A DNA stretch of 64,000 nucleotides, taken from contig NZ_JAANOZ010000005.1 in the NCBI RefSeq assembly GCF_011320115.1, positions 124,001 through 188,000 on the forward strand, read 5' to 3'. This DNA comes from Croceibacterium segetis. GTDB taxonomy: Bacteria; Pseudomonadota; Alphaproteobacteria; Sphingomonadales; Sphingomonadaceae. The notes under the pieces are model-generated. The model saw only the letters and a list, made by a program, of their open reading frames with translations. It searched no databases and was not told where the DNA came from. Positions 51,594 to 62,504 of this stretch are shown here, piece by piece. The first letter of the stretch is position 1. Each line of letters opens with the position of its first letter. The translations under genes were made by a program, and so were the position numbers.

Positions 51594-52868
51594 GTGACCG
51601 GCCCGTCAACCGCTCCGGTGCCTTTCCGCACCCCCCTCCCGCCCGACCGCGCGCGGCGCATGCGGCGCGCGGCCACCGGCTTGCTGGTCGCGATGGCGGC
51701 CCTCTTCGCGCTCGCCCGCAGCCAGCAAGGCACGCATCCGCTCTGGGACTGGGTGCTCGCTTTCTCTGAAGCGGCGATGGTCGGCGGGCTCGCCGACTGG
51801 TTCGCGGTCACGGCGCTGTTCCGCCACCCGCTCGGCGTCCCGATCCCGCACACCGCGATTATCCCCGAGAACAAGGACCGGATCGCCGATTCGATGGCGC
51901 GGTTTCTGCAATCGAACTTCCTCATTCCGGTGGTCGTCGCCCGGCGCATGCGGGCGATGAACCTCGCCCAGGCGGCGGGCGATTTTCTCGCCAGTCCCGG
52001 GCGCGAGGGTGTTTCACGGATCCGCGGCGGGGCCGGCGAGCTGGTTGCCGAGATGCTCGATTCGCTCGATCCGGAGCGGCTCGGCGGGCAAGTGAAGGCG
52101 GGCCTGCTCCACCAGCTCGAACGGCTCGAGATCTCGCCGCTGCTCGGGCAGATGCTGACGGCGGCGATCGCCGACAAGCGTCATCTGCCGTTGCTCGAAT
52201 CGCTCATTCGCTGGGCCGGCCTGACGCTCGAGGACAACGAGGAGATGGTCCGCCAGATCATCCATCAGCAAGCCAACTCGGTGGTTCGCTGGACCGGCCT
52301 TGACGAGCGCCTGGCCAATTCGGTGCTCGACGGGCTCTATCGCCTGCTGGCGGCTGTGCTGGTCGATCCCGAGCATCCGCTCCGCCGCAAGGTCGAGGAA
52401 GGGTTGGAGCAACTGGCCCACGACTTGCAGCACGACGCCGATTTGCGCGCCAAGGTCGAGGGCATGAAGCAGGATCTCCTCGCCAACCCCGCGCTGGGCA
52501 CCTGGTGGACCGGCGTGTGGGAGCGCCTGCGGCTGTCGCTGATCTCATCGGCGCGCGATCCCAAGGGCGGGCTTTCCGGGCCCTTCTCGAGCATGCTCGG
52601 CGAGCTCGGCCAGGCGCTGCGCGAGGACCCTGCGCTGCAGCGGCAGGTCAACCGCTTCGCCCGCCGCACCGCGGTCGGGGTCGCAACTCGCTACGGCGGG
52701 CAGATCGTCCAGCTGGTCTCGGAAACGGTCAAGCGCTGGGATGTGCGCACGGTGACCGACCGGATCGAGAACGCGGTCGGGCGCGACCTCCAGTTCATCC
52801 GCGTCAACGGGACCCTGGTCGGGGGCCTTGTCGGAGTGGCCATCCATCTGCTTAACACAGTGCTGTGA
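51594..52868 (+). CDS. DUF445 family membrane protein
   Basis: 424 residues from a GTG at 51594. The N-terminal part has a span (about 28-42) and EAAMVGGLADWFAVTALFRH, the family hallmark, then GVPIPHTAIIPENKDRIADS. A long helical middle and a C-terminal NGTLVGGLVGVAIHLL span complete the pattern. The family's role is unknown; members span bacterial inner membranes. It overlaps the GNAT gene by four bases. Confidence 0.88.
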   Translation: MTGPSTAPVPFRTPLPPDRARRMRRAATGLLVAMAALFALARSQQGTHPLWDWVLAFSEAAMVGGLADWFAVTALFRHPLGVPIPHTAIIPENKDRIADSMARFLQSNFLIPVVVARRMRAMNLAQAAGDFLASPGREGVSRIRGGAGELVAEMLDSLDPERLGGQVKAGLLHQLERLEISPLLGQMLTAAIADKRHLPLLESLIRWAGLTLEDNEEMVRQIIHQQANSVVRWTGLDERLANSVLDGLYRLLAAVLVDPEHPLRRKVEEGLEQLAHDLQHDADLRAKVEGMKQDLLANPALGTWWTGVWERLRLSLISSARDPKGGLSGPFSSMLGELGQALREDPALQRQVNRFARRTAVGVATRYGGQIVQLVSETVKRWDVRTVTDRIENAVGRDLQFIRVNGTLVGGLVGVAIHLLNTVL

Positions 52869-53392
52869 CGGGCCAGCCTTTCCTGACCACCGAGCGCCTC
52901 GAGCTGTGGCAGCCGAGAGCGAGCGATCTCAAGGCGATGCACGCCATTGTCCTCCAGCCCTCGACCCGCCGCTTTCTCGGGACCTCGGCACCTCTTCACG
53001 AGCACGCGACCCGCTTCACGCGCGGCGCCGGCAGCTGGTTTCTCTACGGCTATGGCCCGCTGATGCTGCGGTTGCGGGGCAGCGAGACGCTGATCGGCAA
53101 TTGCGGCGTGTTCCACACCTTCCGCGGGCTGGGCGACGATTTCGACGATCATCCCGAAGCGGGCTGGATCGTCGCCGCCGACCATGTCGGGCAGGGGCTC
53201 GCCAGCGAGGCGATGCGCACCGTGCTCGACTGGTTCGACCGCGAGCATGGCGCGCGGCGGATCGTGTGCATGATTTCGGTGGGCAACGAGCCGTCGCTGA
53301 AACTTGCCGCGAAGCTCGGTTTCACGCCGCTGCGGCAAACCGAGCTACCTGACGGCGATGTGGTGCAGTTGCTCGAGCGCCTGCCCGCCTAG
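52865..53392 (+). CDS. GNAT family N-acetyltransferase (RimJ/RimL-like)
   Basis: 175 residues from a GTG at 52865. Starts with FLTTERLELWQPRASDL and has the acetyl-CoA binding region around DHVGQGLASEAMRTVLDWF and SVGNEPSLKLAAKLGF. Such enzymes acetylate protein N-termini or small amines; the substrate is unknown. It is coupled to the DUF445 gene and overlaps the convergent TonB-like gene by four bases at its stop. Confidence 0.9.
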   Translation: MTGQPFLTTERLELWQPRASDLKAMHAIVLQPSTRRFLGTSAPLHEHATRFTRGAGSWFLYGYGPLMLRLRGSETLIGNCGVFHTFRGLGDDFDDHPEAGWIVAADHVGQGLASEAMRTVLDWFDREHGARRIVCMISVGNEPSLKLAAKLGFTPLRQTELPDGDVVQLLERLPA

Positions 53393-54306
53393 CGCCTGCG
53401 GCTCGGGAACGGCGGCCCCATGAACAACGGATTGCCGATCCAGTAACCCGGCATCGGCTGCCCGCTGGCGTCCTTGGCCGGCGTGAACTTCGCGTTGGCC
53501 AGCGCCGCCTTGCAGATCTTGTCGTTGGTCGTGGCATCGAGCGTCGGCCAATGGACCGTGCACGAGGTGACCTTGCCAGTCGCGTCGACCATCAGGCGCA
53601 CCTGGTTCGACCCGCCGGCGAGCTTGCCGAAATCGCCGAAGCCGACCGTGCCTTGCGGCAGCCAGCCGACGCCGCCGCCTTCGGGGATGGCACCCGCGGT
53701 TTGGGACTGCAGCTTGGCCGGGTCGAGGCCCCAGCTCTTGGCGAGGTCGTCGGCGCAGGCCTGCAGCGCCCCGATCGGGGCCGACAGGTCGCCGGTTTCG
53801 ACTTCCACCGGCGTGTTGAGGCCGTTGTCGAGAACGAAGCCGGTCATCGCCTTGGCGGCGCCCTGTTCCTTGGCCCGATCGAACGGAGGCGGCGGGCCGG
53901 GCGGCCTGCCCGGCGCGGGCGGAGCGAACGGCGCCAGCATGAACGGGCCGAGGTTGTAATACTGCTTGCCGTCGGCCGTGGTCGAATGGGTATAGCGCGC
54001 CTTGCGCTCGGGATCGGCCGGGGTGAAATGCCAGCCGATCTCCTCGGCGCTGCGGAACGGCTTGATCGCGTCCGAAACGAGGATCAATCGCGCCATTGGG
54101 CCCGGTTCGATCCGCTCGACCGCGAGGGCCAGATCGTTCTTGCCGTCGCTGAATGTGCGCGCCAGCCGGCAGTAGTCGTCACCATAATCGAGCGCCCATT
54201 GCCCCGTCGGCTTGAACACCGCGGCCCCAGCCTGCGCCGCGGCGGGCTGCGGCGCGGCCAACAGGCCGGCCATCGCGACACAAGTGACGAACGTTGCAGT
54301 TTTCAT
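53389..54306 (-). CDS. Secreted protein with TonB C-terminal-like domain
   Basis: 305 residues with a signal peptide (cleavage near AAAQ, residue 25). The middle has a proline-rich tract (FAPPAPGRPPGPPPPFDR, about 125-145), and the C-terminus has NQVRLMVDATGKVTSCTV and KAALANAKFTPAKDASGQP, like the TonB C-terminal fold. A TonB transmembrane anchor is missing, so it is not a classic energy transducer. Function is unknown. Confidence 0.75.
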   Translation of the reverse strand: MKTATFVTCVAMAGLLAAPQPAAAQAGAAVFKPTGQWALDYGDDYCRLARTFSDGKNDLALAVERIEPGPMARLILVSDAIKPFRSAEEIGWHFTPADPERKARYTHSTTADGKQYYNLGPFMLAPFAPPAPGRPPGPPPPFDRAKEQGAAKAMTGFVLDNGLNTPVEVETGDLSAPIGALQACADDLAKSWGLDPAKLQSQTAGAIPEGGGVGWLPQGTVGFGDFGKLAGGSNQVRLMVDATGKVTSCTVHWPTLDATTNDKICKAALANAKFTPAKDASGQPMPGYWIGNPLFMGPPFPSRRR

Positions 54307-54398
54307 GAGCCTCTCCCTTGTCGAGACGAGACTATGCAGCTTTCGGAGGCGGTCAAGCAGGCACGCGTGGGTGCGACGAAGTGCGACAAATTCTCAAA

Positions 54399-54815
54399 TC
54401 AGCTTTGCTGCCAAAGGCCCAGTTCAAGCCATCGGGCGAAATTGCGGACGGTCCCCTCCCACTCCCGCGGCCACTGCGGCCAGTCCTTCCAATCAACTCC
54501 GTAAAGCGCGGCATACCTCGGCAGCCAATCCATCGCCGGATCGTCGCCGTGGATCGGCAGGTCTTTGGACAAGTGGTCGTCAGGGTGCGGCGTGAGCTGC
54601 CAACGCGGAAGATATTCGATGATCGCGAACCACACGAACTGGGCCGTTTCCGGGTTCACGTCGCGGCACAGCATCGCGACGAATTCGCTCTCCGTGGGAT
54701 TGCGCCGCCGCTGGCGGGTGCGGTCGACCATTAGCCGCGTGTTTCGATGCGCCTTTGCGAACAGGACGGCGATGAAACCTGCGGCAAGAAGTGACGGGAC
54801 CAGCCAGTCAGGCAA
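54399..54815 (-). CDS. Hypothetical protein, possibly DUF1493-like
   Basis: 138 residues. A hydrophobic N-terminus (residues 3-20) and then a helical domain with TPHPDDHLSKDLPIHGDDPA, which resembles the acidic turn of DUF1493/acyl-carrier-like proteins; no phosphopantetheine serine is evident. It ends with a tryptophan-rich segment. The stretch is adjacent to dxs on the same strand (six bases apart). Family call is tentative. Confidence 0.6.
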   Translation of the reverse strand: MPDWLVPSLLAAGFIAVLFAKAHRNTRLMVDRTRQRRRNPTESEFVAMLCRDVNPETAQFVWFAIIEYLPRWQLTPHPDDHLSKDLPIHGDDPAMDWLPRYAALYGVDWKDWPQWPREWEGTVRNFARWLELGLWQQS

Positions 54816-54821
54816 CGGTCG

Positions 54822-56744
54822 TCAGGCTCGCGCTTCCTCGACGCCGGCGCTGTTGTGGCGCAGCGCACTGAGCACCGTCGCGACGATGTGCGGGGCGTTG
54901 AGGTGGGCCTCGTTGTATTGCTTCTCGGGTGCGTCCTGGTCGAGGAAAAGGTCGGGCAGGCGCATCGTGCGGATTTTCAGACCGGCATCGGTCAGGCCTG
55001 CGTCGCTGGCGAGCGTGAGGACATGCGCGCCGAGCCCGCCGATGCTGCCTTCCTCGACCGTGACCACGACTTCGTGCGTGGTCATCAGCTTGCGGATCAG
55101 CTCGGAATCGAGCGGTTTGGCGAAGCGCAAGTCGGCTACGGTGGTCGACAGGCCCTTGGCCTCGAGCTGGTCGGCGGCCTTGAGCGATTCGGCCAGCCGC
55201 GTGCCCAGGCTGAGCAGCGCGATCTTGTTGCCCTGGCGCACGATCCGGCCCTTGCCGATGGAGAGCCGCTCAGGCGTCTCCGGCAAGGGCACGCCGACGC
55301 CGGAACCGCGCGGGTAGCGGAAGGCAATGGGACCTTCGTCGTGGCAAGCGGCGGTGTAGGTCATGTGGACCAGCTCGGCTTCATCGGCGGGGGCCATGAC
55401 GACGAAGTTCGGCAGCGTTGCGAGATAAGTCACGTCGAAGCTGCCGGCATGCGTCGCGCCGTCGGCGCCAACCAGCCCGGCGCGGTCGATGGCGAAGCGG
55501 ACCGGCAGGTTCTGGATCGCCACGTCGTGGACGACCTGGTCGTAGGCGCGCTGGAGAAAGGTCGAGTAGATCGCGCAGAACGGACGCATGCCTTGCGCCG
55601 CGAGGCCGGCGGCGAAAGTCACGGCGTGCTGCTCGGCGATGCCGACGTCGAATGCGCGCTCGGGATGCGTAGCGGCGAACTTGTCGATCCCCGTGCCGCT
55701 CGGCATCGCGGCGGTGATCGCGCAAATGCGCTCGTCGGTTTCGGCGAGCTTGGCGAGCGTTTCGCCGAACACGTTCTGGTAAGCCGGCGGCCCGCCGCTG
55801 GCCTTCTTCTGCTCGCCGGTGATGACGTCGAACTTTTGCACCCCGTGGTATTTGTCGGCGCTGTTCTCGGCCGGGGCATAGCCCTTGCCCTTCTTGGTCA
55901 CGACGTGGACCAGGATCGGACCTTCTTCCGCGTCGCGGACGTTCTCGAGCACCGGGATCAGGTGGTCGAGATTGTGACCGTCGATCGGGCCGACGTAGTA
56001 GAACCCGAGCTCTTCGAACAGCGTGCCGCCAGTGACCATGCCGCGGGTGAATTCCTCGGCCTTCTGCGCGGTGTCGTGCACGCGCTGCGAGATGCGCCGG
56101 ATCGCCTTCTTGGCGAAATGCCGCAAGTGGAGGTAGCTTGGCGAGGAGACCAGCCGGGCAAGATAGGCCGACAGGCCGCCGACCGGCGGGGCGATCGACA
56201 TGTCGTTGTCGTTGAGAATGACGATTAGGCGATTGCCGGCCGCTTCGGCGTTGTTCATCGCCTCGTAGGCCATGCCGGCGCTCATCGCTCCGTCGCCGAT
56301 CACCGCAATCCCCTTGCCGGGTTGGCCGTTCAGCTTGTTGGCGATGGCGAAGCCGAGCGCGGCGCTGATCGAGGTCGATGAATGGGCCGCGCCGAACGGG
56401 TCGTATTCGCTCTCGCTGCGCCTGGTGAAGCCCGACAGCCCGCCGGCCTGGCGCAAGGTGCGGATGCGGTCGCGCCGGCCGGTGACGATCTTGTGCGGAT
56501 AGGCCTGGTGGCCGACGTCCCACACCAGCCGGTCCCGCGGCGTGTCGAACACGTAATGCAGCGCGACCGTCAGCTCGACCACGCCGAGCCCTGAGCCGAG
56601 GTGCCCGCCGGTGCTGCCGACGGCGTCGATCATCTCGCTGCGCAGCTCGTCGGCGAGCTGGCGCAGCTGCCATTGTTCGAGTCTGCGAATGTCTGCCGGA
56701 ACTTGCACGGTATCGAGCAGCGGCGTTGCTGGACCTGACGTCAT
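54822..56744 (-). CDS. dxs: 1-deoxy-D-xylulose-5-phosphate synthase
   Basis: 640 residues, standard length. Thiamine-diphosphate site [13 protein letters not shown] (150-162) with N178 further on, the active-site block [10 protein letters not shown] (45-54), and the pyrimidine-binding [12 protein letters not shown] in the second domain. It joins pyruvate and glyceraldehyde 3-phosphate in the first step of the MEP isoprenoid pathway, feeding ubiquinone and undecaprenyl carriers. The following zur gene is on the same strand, upstream. Confidence 0.96.
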   Translation of the reverse strand: MTSGPATPLLDTVQVPADIRRLEQWQLRQLADELRSEMIDAVGSTGGHLGSGLGVVELTVALHYVFDTPRDRLVWDVGHQAYPHKIVTGRRDRIRTLRQAGGLSGFTRRSESEYDPFGAAHSSTSISAALGFAIANKLNGQPGKGIAVIGDGAMSAGMAYEAMNNAEAAGNRLIVILNDNDMSIAPPVGGLSAYLARLVSSPSYLHLRHFAKKAIRRISQRVHDTAQKAEEFTRGMVTGGTLFEELGFYYVGPIDGHNLDHLIPVLENVRDAEEGPILVHVVTKKGKGYAPAENSADKYHGVQKFDVITGEQKKASGGPPAYQNVFGETLAKLAETDERICAITAAMPSGTGIDKFAATHPERAFDVGIAEQHAVTFAAGLAAQGMRPFCAIYSTFLQRAYDQVVHDVAIQNLPVRFAIDRAGLVGADGATHAGSFDVTYLATLPNFVVMAPADEAELVHMTYTAACHDEGPIAFRYPRGSGVGVPLPETPERLSIGKGRIVRQGNKIALLSLGTRLAESLKAADQLEAKGLSTTVADLRFAKPLDSELIRKLMTTHEVVVTVEEGSIGGLGAHVLTLASDAGLTDAGLKIRTMRLPDLFLDQDAPEKQYNEAHLNAPHIVATVLSALRHNSAGVEEARA

Positions 56745-56816
56745 GTGCGGCGCTTACACGGGCAAATCACAAGTGTCGATGAACGGGGAGTGATGTTTGC
56801 CTGAGGAATTGCTGAG

Positions 56817-57278
56817 CTAGCTGGCGCAATCGTTGCACAGCCCGCGCAGCTCGACCACCGGGCGCACGTCGGCGAAGCCGTGCCGGCGCCCGGCCTCGCG
56901 CAAGGCATCGGTCAGCTTGTCGTCGTCGAGATGCAGCGCCTGCCCGCAATCGTCGCAGATCAGGTAGATGCAGTCGTGCCGGCACCCGGGATGGGTGTTG
57001 ACCAGGTAGGCGTTGGCGCTCTCGATGCGGTTGGCGAGGTTGGTGCGCACGAACAGGTCGAGGATGCGGTAGACGCTGTTCGCCGCCACCCGGCGCCCGC
57101 GTCGCTTGCCGAGCTCTTCGGCGACGTCGTAGGCCGAGGCCGGCCGCTCATGATCGGCGAGCGCCTCGAACACGTCGGCGCGCATCTGCGTCCACTGCTC
57201 GCCGGCGGCGGTGAGCACCTGTTCGGCTTCGGTGACGAGCTTGTCGCCCGAATGTTCGCGATGGGTGTGCCCGGCCAT
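56817..57278 (-). CDS. zur: Fur family transcriptional regulator (Zur-like)
   Basis: 153 residues. Winged-helix part (about 20-85) with SAYDVAEELGKRRG and ANSVYRILD, then a dimerisation domain. Structural zinc cysteines are C108xxC111 and C148xxC151; other ligand candidates lie in HPGCRHDC (96-103). The layout fits Zur, which represses zinc uptake when zinc is plentiful. Zur and Fur paralogs can be hard to tell apart, so the subfamily is probable, not certain. Confidence 0.85.
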   Translation of the reverse strand: MAGHTHREHSGDKLVTEAEQVLTAAGEQWTQMRADVFEALADHERPASAYDVAEELGKRRGRRVAANSVYRILDLFVRTNLANRIESANAYLVNTHPGCRHDCIYLICDDCGQALHLDDDKLTDALREAGRRHGFADVRPVVELRGLCNDCAS

Positions 57279-57313
57279 GCGCCCGATATAGGGCGCCGGG
57301 GCGCGCGCGGCAA

Positions 57314-57988
57314 TCAGCCGGTCTGGAACGTCGGGCTATAGAGCGAGGGGTAGAGCTTCTTGAGCGCCTCTACCTTGGGCAAGTCCCAGTACTTGATATA
57401 GGCGTGGTTCGGATTCCTGAGCGCGAAATCCTGGTGGTAGCCCTCGGCCGGGTAGAACGGCTTGGCGGGGGCGATCGCGGTGACGATCGGCGACTTCCAT
57501 TTCCCGCTCGCCTTCATCTGCGCGAGGTAGGCCGCCGCCACGGCGCTCTGTTCCTTGCTCAGCGGCACCAGCGCGGCGTTGTACTGCGTGCCTTCGTCGG
57601 GGCCCTGGCGATTGCGCAGCGTGGGATCGGCGACGACCGAGAAAAACACCTGCAGCAGTTGGTCGTAACGGACGACCTTGGGGTCGTAGACGACCTTGAC
57701 CGACTCGCGATGGCCGGTGGAACCGCTCGACACGGTCTCGTAATCGGCGTCGGCCTTGCTGCCTCCGTCGTAGCCCGAGACCGCGCTGTGCACGCCCTTG
57801 ATGTGGCTGAACACGGCCTCGACACCCCAGAAGCACCCGCCCGAAAAGATCGCCGTCTTGAGCCCGGGCGTCTCGTGCGCAACGCGCGTCGCCGCGGGCG
57901 CGGCGACGACGTTTTCGGCAGCGATTGCAGGGCCTTGGCAGGCGGTGGCGGCGAGTGCCGCAGCGGCGAGCAGGAGTTTGATTCGCAT
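57314..57988 (-). CDS. msrA: Peptide-methionine (S)-S-oxide reductase with export signal
   Basis: 224 residues from the ATG at 57988; the longer frame to 58159 is non-conserved. It has an N-terminal signal (AAAALAATAC near 8-17, possibly lipoprotein) and the catalytic C52 in SGGCFWGVEA. HRESVKVVYDP and GYHQDFALRNPNHAYI are conserved. It reduces methionine sulfoxide, here probably in the periplasm. The small frame just upstream would be co-transcribed. Confidence 0.92.
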   Translation of the reverse strand: MRIKLLLAAAALAATACQGPAIAAENVVAAPAATRVAHETPGLKTAIFSGGCFWGVEAVFSHIKGVHSAVSGYDGGSKADADYETVSSGSTGHRESVKVVYDPKVVRYDQLLQVFFSVVADPTLRNRQGPDEGTQYNAALVPLSKEQSAVAAAYLAQMKASGKWKSPIVTAIAPAKPFYPAEGYHQDFALRNPNHAYIKYWDLPKVEALKKLYPSLYSPTFQTG

Positions 57989-57995
57989 TCCGGCC

Positions 57996-58094
57996 TTATA
58001 CCAGCTGCGGAACGAATTGGGCAGCCATAAGCAGGGCCGTGATCCCGAAGCCGAGGAAGAAGGCGCGGTAAAGGTCGGGTTTGAACAGGCCCAT
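57996..58094 (-). CDS. Predicted 32-residue single-span membrane peptide
   Basis: A short frame from the ATG at 58094 reads MGLFKPDLYRAFFLGFGI and ends FVPQLV before TAA at 57996. Residues 11-28 form one hydrophobic span after a basic and aromatic start. It ends seven bases before the msrA start. The pattern looks like a real micro-protein rather than noise, but there is only a weak ribosome-binding site (GAAAG). Confidence 0.5.
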   Translation of the reverse strand: MGLFKPDLYRAFFLGFGITALLMAAQFVPQLV

Positions 58095-58240
58095 CGGGTG
58101 GTCTTTCGAGGTTTGCGTCTGAATTTGCCCTCCCGTCCTGCCGAAGGGAGGCTTGCCAAAGATTGAAGTCGTTGTTCATGTCACCGTCAGGCGCGACCAA
58201 GCGGTCGCGCAATGCGACGAACTGCCGAAAACCGGCGAGA

Positions 58241-59830
58241 TCAGTGCCGGAAGTGGCGCATTCCGGTGAAGACCATCGCCAGGCCGGCGGCGTCGGCGGC
58301 GGCGATCACCTCGTCGTCGCGCATCGATCCGCCCGGCTGGATCACCGCCGTCGCCCCCGCTTCGGCGGCGGCGAGGAGGCCGTCGGCAAAGGGGAAGAAG
58401 GCGTCGGAGGCGACCGCGCTGCCGACCGTCCTCGGTTCATGCCAACCATAGGTCTCGGCCGCCTCGCGTGCCTTGATGGCGGCGATCCGCGCGCTGTCGC
58501 GGCGGTTCATCTGCCCGGCGCCGATGCCGGCGGTCGCGCCGTCCTTGGCGTAAACGATGGCGTTGGACTTCACATGGCGGGCGACGGTCCAGGCAAACAG
58601 GCAGTCTTTAAGTTCCTGTTCGGTCGGTTCGCGCGCGGTTACGACCTTGAGGTCGGCGGCCGAGATCGCGCCGTTGTCGCGGCTCTGAACGAGAAGACCG
58701 CCGGCGATCGGCTTGACCAGCAGGCCGCCGCGCCGGGCATTGGGGAGCTCGTCGATCAGCAGCAAGCGCAGGTTCTTCTTTCGCGCGAAGGCCGCCTTTG
58801 CTGCGTCGTCGGCTCCAGGGGCTACGACGACTTCGGTGAAGATCTCGCAGATCGCCTCGGCCGTGCTGCCGTCGAGCGGTCGATTGACCGCGACGATCCC
58901 GCCGAACGCCGAGACGCTGTCGCACTGCAGGGCAGCGGTCCACGCCTGCAACAAAGTCGCTCCTTGTGCGACGCCGCACGGGTTGGCGTGCTTGACGATC
59001 ACCACTGCCGGGTCGCCGTCTTTGAATTCGGCGATCAGCTCGAGCGCGGCGTCGGCGTCATTGTAGTTGTTGTAGCTGAGCTCCTTGCCCTGGACCTGCT
59101 CCGCCTGGGGCAAGCCGGAGACATGCGGGCCGACCGGCGCGTAGACCGCCGCCGTTTGGTGAGGGTTCTCGCCGTAACGCAGCTCGGCGAGCTTGCGGCC
59201 GTTGAGGGCGATCATGTCCGGGAAGGTCTGCCGCTGGTCGGCGAACGCGAACCACTGGCTGATCATCGCATCGTAGGCCGCAGTGGCGGCAAAGGCCTTG
59301 GCTGCCATCGCCTTGCGAAACTCAAGTGTCGTCGCGCCGTCGTGCGCGGCAAGCTCATTGTAGAGCGCGTCGTAGTCGGCCGCGTCGGTAACGATGGTGA
59401 CGTAGCGGTGGTTCTTTGCCGCCGAGCGGACCATGCTCGGCCCGCCGATGTCGATGTTCTCGATCACCGTGTCGCGGTCGGCGCCGCGCATCACGGTTTC
59501 CTCGAAGGGATAGAGATTGACCACCACGAGGTCGATCGCGCCGATGTCGTGCGCCTCCATCGCCGCGGCATGCTCGGGATCGTCGCGCACCGCCAGCAGC
59601 CCGCCGTGGATCGCCGGGTGGAGGGTCTTCACGCGCCCGTCCATCATCTCGGGAAAGCCGGTGACGTCGGACACGTCGCGCACGTCGAGCCCGGCCTCGC
59701 GGAGCGCCCTCGCGGTGCCGCCTGTCGAGATCAGCTCGACCCCGGCCTTGGCGAGCTTGCTGCCCAGGTCGGCGAGGCCGCTCTTGTCGGACACGGACAG
59801 CAGCGCCCGCTTGATTGTCACGTCGGTCAT
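58241..59830 (-). CDS. purH: Bifunctional AICAR formyltransferase / IMP cyclohydrolase
   Basis: 529 residues, normal length. The N-terminal MGS-like cyclohydrolase domain begins with [13 protein letters not shown] and has [12 protein letters not shown]; the C-terminal transformylase has [11 protein letters not shown] and [20 protein letters not shown]. It catalyses the last two steps of IMP synthesis. The neighbouring heparinase-like gene starts nine bases away on the same strand, upstream. Confidence 0.96.
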   Translation of the reverse strand: MTDVTIKRALLSVSDKSGLADLGSKLAKAGVELISTGGTARALREAGLDVRDVSDVTGFPEMMDGRVKTLHPAIHGGLLAVRDDPEHAAAMEAHDIGAIDLVVVNLYPFEETVMRGADRDTVIENIDIGGPSMVRSAAKNHRYVTIVTDAADYDALYNELAAHDGATTLEFRKAMAAKAFAATAAYDAMISQWFAFADQRQTFPDMIALNGRKLAELRYGENPHQTAAVYAPVGPHVSGLPQAEQVQGKELSYNNYNDADAALELIAEFKDGDPAVVIVKHANPCGVAQGATLLQAWTAALQCDSVSAFGGIVAVNRPLDGSTAEAICEIFTEVVVAPGADDAAKAAFARKKNLRLLLIDELPNARRGGLLVKPIAGGLLVQSRDNGAISAADLKVVTAREPTEQELKDCLFAWTVARHVKSNAIVYAKDGATAGIGAGQMNRRDSARIAAIKAREAAETYGWHEPRTVGSAVASDAFFPFADGLLAAAEAGATAVIQPGGSMRDDEVIAAADAAGLAMVFTGMRHFRH

Positions 59831-59839
59831 TGCACTAAT

Positions 59840-61690
59840 TCAGCCCAGTCTCTTGAGCAGCCAGGAGAAGCTTCCCCCACCGCGCGATTCCATGCCCTCT
59901 ATCACCAGTTGCGCCACTGCGTGAGGGCGTCCGTCGCCATCGACCCACAGGCTTTCGTCGACCATGACTTCGCCCGAGATCGACAGGAACTGCCAATAAC
60001 TGCCGTCGGGAAGCGCGAGGTGCACGCCGCGCTTGCTGTCCGTCAGCGTTGCCTCGATGCCAGGGCCGAGATGGAAGCGGATCGCGTAAGGAATCTTGCC
60101 GCGCTTGGCCCGGCGCCCGGCGGGCACCAGCAAGTCCTCGCCGCGCAGCTCGGTGCCGTCGTCGCGCAGGATCAGGATGCGGCGATGGATGAGGCCGAAA
60201 CGTTGGGCATAGCCATCGTGGCTTGCCTCCAGCCGGGTTGCCGTCGCCTGGCCGCTTTCGACCAGCCGGCGGTCGACCTCGACTTCGCCGACGCCGCTGC
60301 CGAGCTTGCCATTGATCAGCACCGAAGTCGAATTGGCCTCGCCGAGCACCAGCGTCGAGTGCGCGGCGGTCCCGCGCAGGCCCTGCTCGATCCGCACCGG
60401 GACCATCCCGCCGGCAAACGCCGCGCCTCCGCAATTGACGATCAGCCGCTGCGTGCCGTGCGACAGCTCGAAGGCCAGGGTCGAGGCGCAACCAAACCGG
60501 GTGTGTCGTGCGAGCGGTGGCGGCGCGGCGTCGAACTGCAGCACGCTGCGCCCGGCGGCAATTCTTTGATAGCCCCACTGGCGCGCGTCGCGCAGGGGTC
60601 GGCTGCGCACGCCGCTCGCCTTGACGAGCGCGGCGATGCGCTCGGCGGGAGCCGCGCCGGCGCCTTGCCAGTTGCCCAGCCCGCCATCGGCATGGAGCAG
60701 CGTGAGCAGCGGCGGAACGAGCATCCGCTCCATCGTCTCGATCGCTTGCGGCGGGTCGCGGCGGGTCGCGCGGTAGCAGGCGCCGAGCTGGACCAGCAGG
60801 GCGATCGCTTCCATCTGGTCGAGCGGGCTGCGCGACAGCACGCCGCCGTCGGTACCGACGACTTCACCGAGCGCGCGGACCAGCCCGGCCTCGCCGAACA
60901 GCCGCCGCGGCTTGCCGTCGGGCAGCAGCAGCCCGGCGGCCACGATCGCGCACCACCCGGCGAGCTCGGCGAGGCGGTCCTCGGCCTTGCCGACATTGCG
61001 GTCGAGCCAGCGCGCGGTGTCCGCCAGCGCGGCGAGGGTGCGCCGCCGCAAGCGCTTGTCGCTCCCTGAAAGCAGCAGTGGGGCGTGGACCAGCCAGCCG
61101 AGCACGCGATGCCCCGTGTGGCCGACCTTCCAGGCCGTGCCCTTGGCCGGATGGGGATTGGCATCGAGCCAGGAGGTCAGGATACGCTCGGCGGTGGCGG
61201 TGCACTGCTGGCGCGGCGCGCAGGCATCGAGATCGGCAAGCCAAGAGAACCCGTGGATCGTGCGCTCGAACGGCGGCGTCAGCCGGGCCACCGAGGAGAA
61301 GTCCATTTGCCCGATCGGCACCTTGATTCCGTGGATCAGGAAGTGCCCGGCGCGAAGCGCCATTCCGCCGACCCGGTCGCCGGAGAGAGGGTTCTCGACC
61401 GTCGCCAGCAGGCGCGGTGCGGCGCGCTTGCGAAACGGCGCGACCAGGGTGGGACCGGGAACGCCGAGCCGGTAAGCGAAGCGGATCAGCCGCTCGCCGG
61501 GAGAGGTCTCGGGTGGGGCGAAGTCACCCAGCGCCAGCGCGCGCCCGGGTTCGATCGCATCCGGCACCGGCGGCGAGGCTTCCACCAGTGGCTCGGGCGG
61601 ATCGGGATCGAGCGGGATCGCCATCGATAATCCTTCCGCGGGGTCCTCGCGTTCCAGCGCCAGCCGCGGCTGGAGCAGGCTCTCGCTCAT
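59840..61690 (-). CDS. Heparinase II/III-like protein
   Basis: 616 residues from the ATG at 61690, which overlaps the end of rpe by four bases. The N-terminal alpha/alpha toroid region (about 150-370) has [13 protein letters not shown], and the C-terminal beta-sandwich has [20 protein letters not shown] and [13 protein letters not shown]. Proteins of this type flank purH in many alphaproteobacteria. They may be polysaccharide lyases, but no lyase substrate is known. A leading signal peptide is not seen, which is odd for a lyase. Confidence 0.82.
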   Translation of the reverse strand: MSESLLQPRLALEREDPAEGLSMAIPLDPDPPEPLVEASPPVPDAIEPGRALALGDFAPPETSPGERLIRFAYRLGVPGPTLVAPFRKRAAPRLLATVENPLSGDRVGGMALRAGHFLIHGIKVPIGQMDFSSVARLTPPFERTIHGFSWLADLDACAPRQQCTATAERILTSWLDANPHPAKGTAWKVGHTGHRVLGWLVHAPLLLSGSDKRLRRRTLAALADTARWLDRNVGKAEDRLAELAGWCAIVAAGLLLPDGKPRRLFGEAGLVRALGEVVGTDGGVLSRSPLDQMEAIALLVQLGACYRATRRDPPQAIETMERMLVPPLLTLLHADGGLGNWQGAGAAPAERIAALVKASGVRSRPLRDARQWGYQRIAAGRSVLQFDAAPPPLARHTRFGCASTLAFELSHGTQRLIVNCGGAAFAGGMVPVRIEQGLRGTAAHSTLVLGEANSTSVLINGKLGSGVGEVEVDRRLVESGQATATRLEASHDGYAQRFGLIHRRILILRDDGTELRGEDLLVPAGRRAKRGKIPYAIRFHLGPGIEATLTDSKRGVHLALPDGSYWQFLSISGEVMVDESLWVDGDGRPHAVAQLVIEGMESRGGGSFSWLLKRLG

Positions 61691-62352
61691 GGCGCGGCGC
61701 TCTTGAGGGCGGCGATGTTGCCGGCATAGGCAGCCGGTCCGCCCTTGAACACGGCCGACCCGGCGACGAGCACGTCGGCCCCGGCTTCGATGCACTGCCG
61801 CGCGGTCTCGGGCGTTACCCCACCGTCGACCTCGAGCCGGACGTCGCGGCCGGCGCTGTCGATCATCTTGCGCACGGCGGCAATCTTCTTGAGCTGGCTG
61901 GCAATGAAGCTTTGCCCGCCGAAGCCCGGATTGACGCTCATCACCAGCACCAGGTCGACCTCCTCGATCAGGTAATCGAGCATCTTCGCCGGCGTTCCGG
62001 GATTGAGCGAAACCCCGGCCTTCTTGCCCAGAGCGCGGATGGCCTGGAGGGTGCGATGGATGTGCGGGCCCGCTTCGGGGTGGACCGTGATCACGTCTGC
62101 CCCCGCTTCGGCGAAGGCTTCAAGCCACTGGTCGACCGGGCTGACCATCAGGTGGACGTCGAACGGCTTGGCGCTGTGCGGCCGGAGGGCCTTCACTACC
62201 GCCGGGCCGATGGTCAGGTTGGGCACGTAATGCCCATCCATCACGTCGATGTGGATCCAGTCGGCCCCGGCTTCGTCGATCGCTCGCACTTCCTCCCCGA
62301 GCCGGGCGAAATCGGCCGACAGGATCGATGGGGAGATCAAGGTTGCGGGCAT
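61687..62352 (-). CDS. rpe: Ribulose-phosphate 3-epimerase
   Basis: 221 residues from the ATG at 62352, typical length. Conserved segments are [49 protein letters not shown] and [12 protein letters not shown], which contain the metal ligands and acid-base aspartates. It interconverts ribulose and xylulose 5-phosphate in the pentose phosphate and Calvin cycles. The frame is open upstream to 62610; a longer start at 62481 is conceivable but adds non-conserved residues. Confidence 0.95.
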   Translation of the reverse strand: MPATLISPSILSADFARLGEEVRAIDEAGADWIHIDVMDGHYVPNLTIGPAVVKALRPHSAKPFDVHLMVSPVDQWLEAFAEAGADVITVHPEAGPHIHRTLQAIRALGKKAGVSLNPGTPAKMLDYLIEEVDLVLVMSVNPGFGGQSFIASQLKKIAAVRKMIDSAGRDVRLEVDGGVTPETARQCIEAGADVLVAGSAVFKGGPAAYAGNIAALKSAAP

Positions 62353-62504
62353 GGCTCCCTTTGAGGCCTTAACACTGCCCACAGACGCAACAAGCGCGGC
62401 AAGGTCCTTTTCCACACGCTTCAAGGTGCGCCAAGCTATCGGCTTGTGAGTCTCCACGCGAAACGCGTAAGTGCTCGGCATGGCCGGGCAGGACAGAGAC
62501 ACGC

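Noticed and set aside
54855-56228. A 457-codon plus-strand frame
   Set aside because: Antisense to dxs, which is unmistakable; composition is typical of a shadow.
58163-61069. A 968-codon open frame on the plus strand
   Set aside because: It lies opposite purH and the heparinase-like gene, both of which have clear motifs; no conserved sequence on the plus strand.
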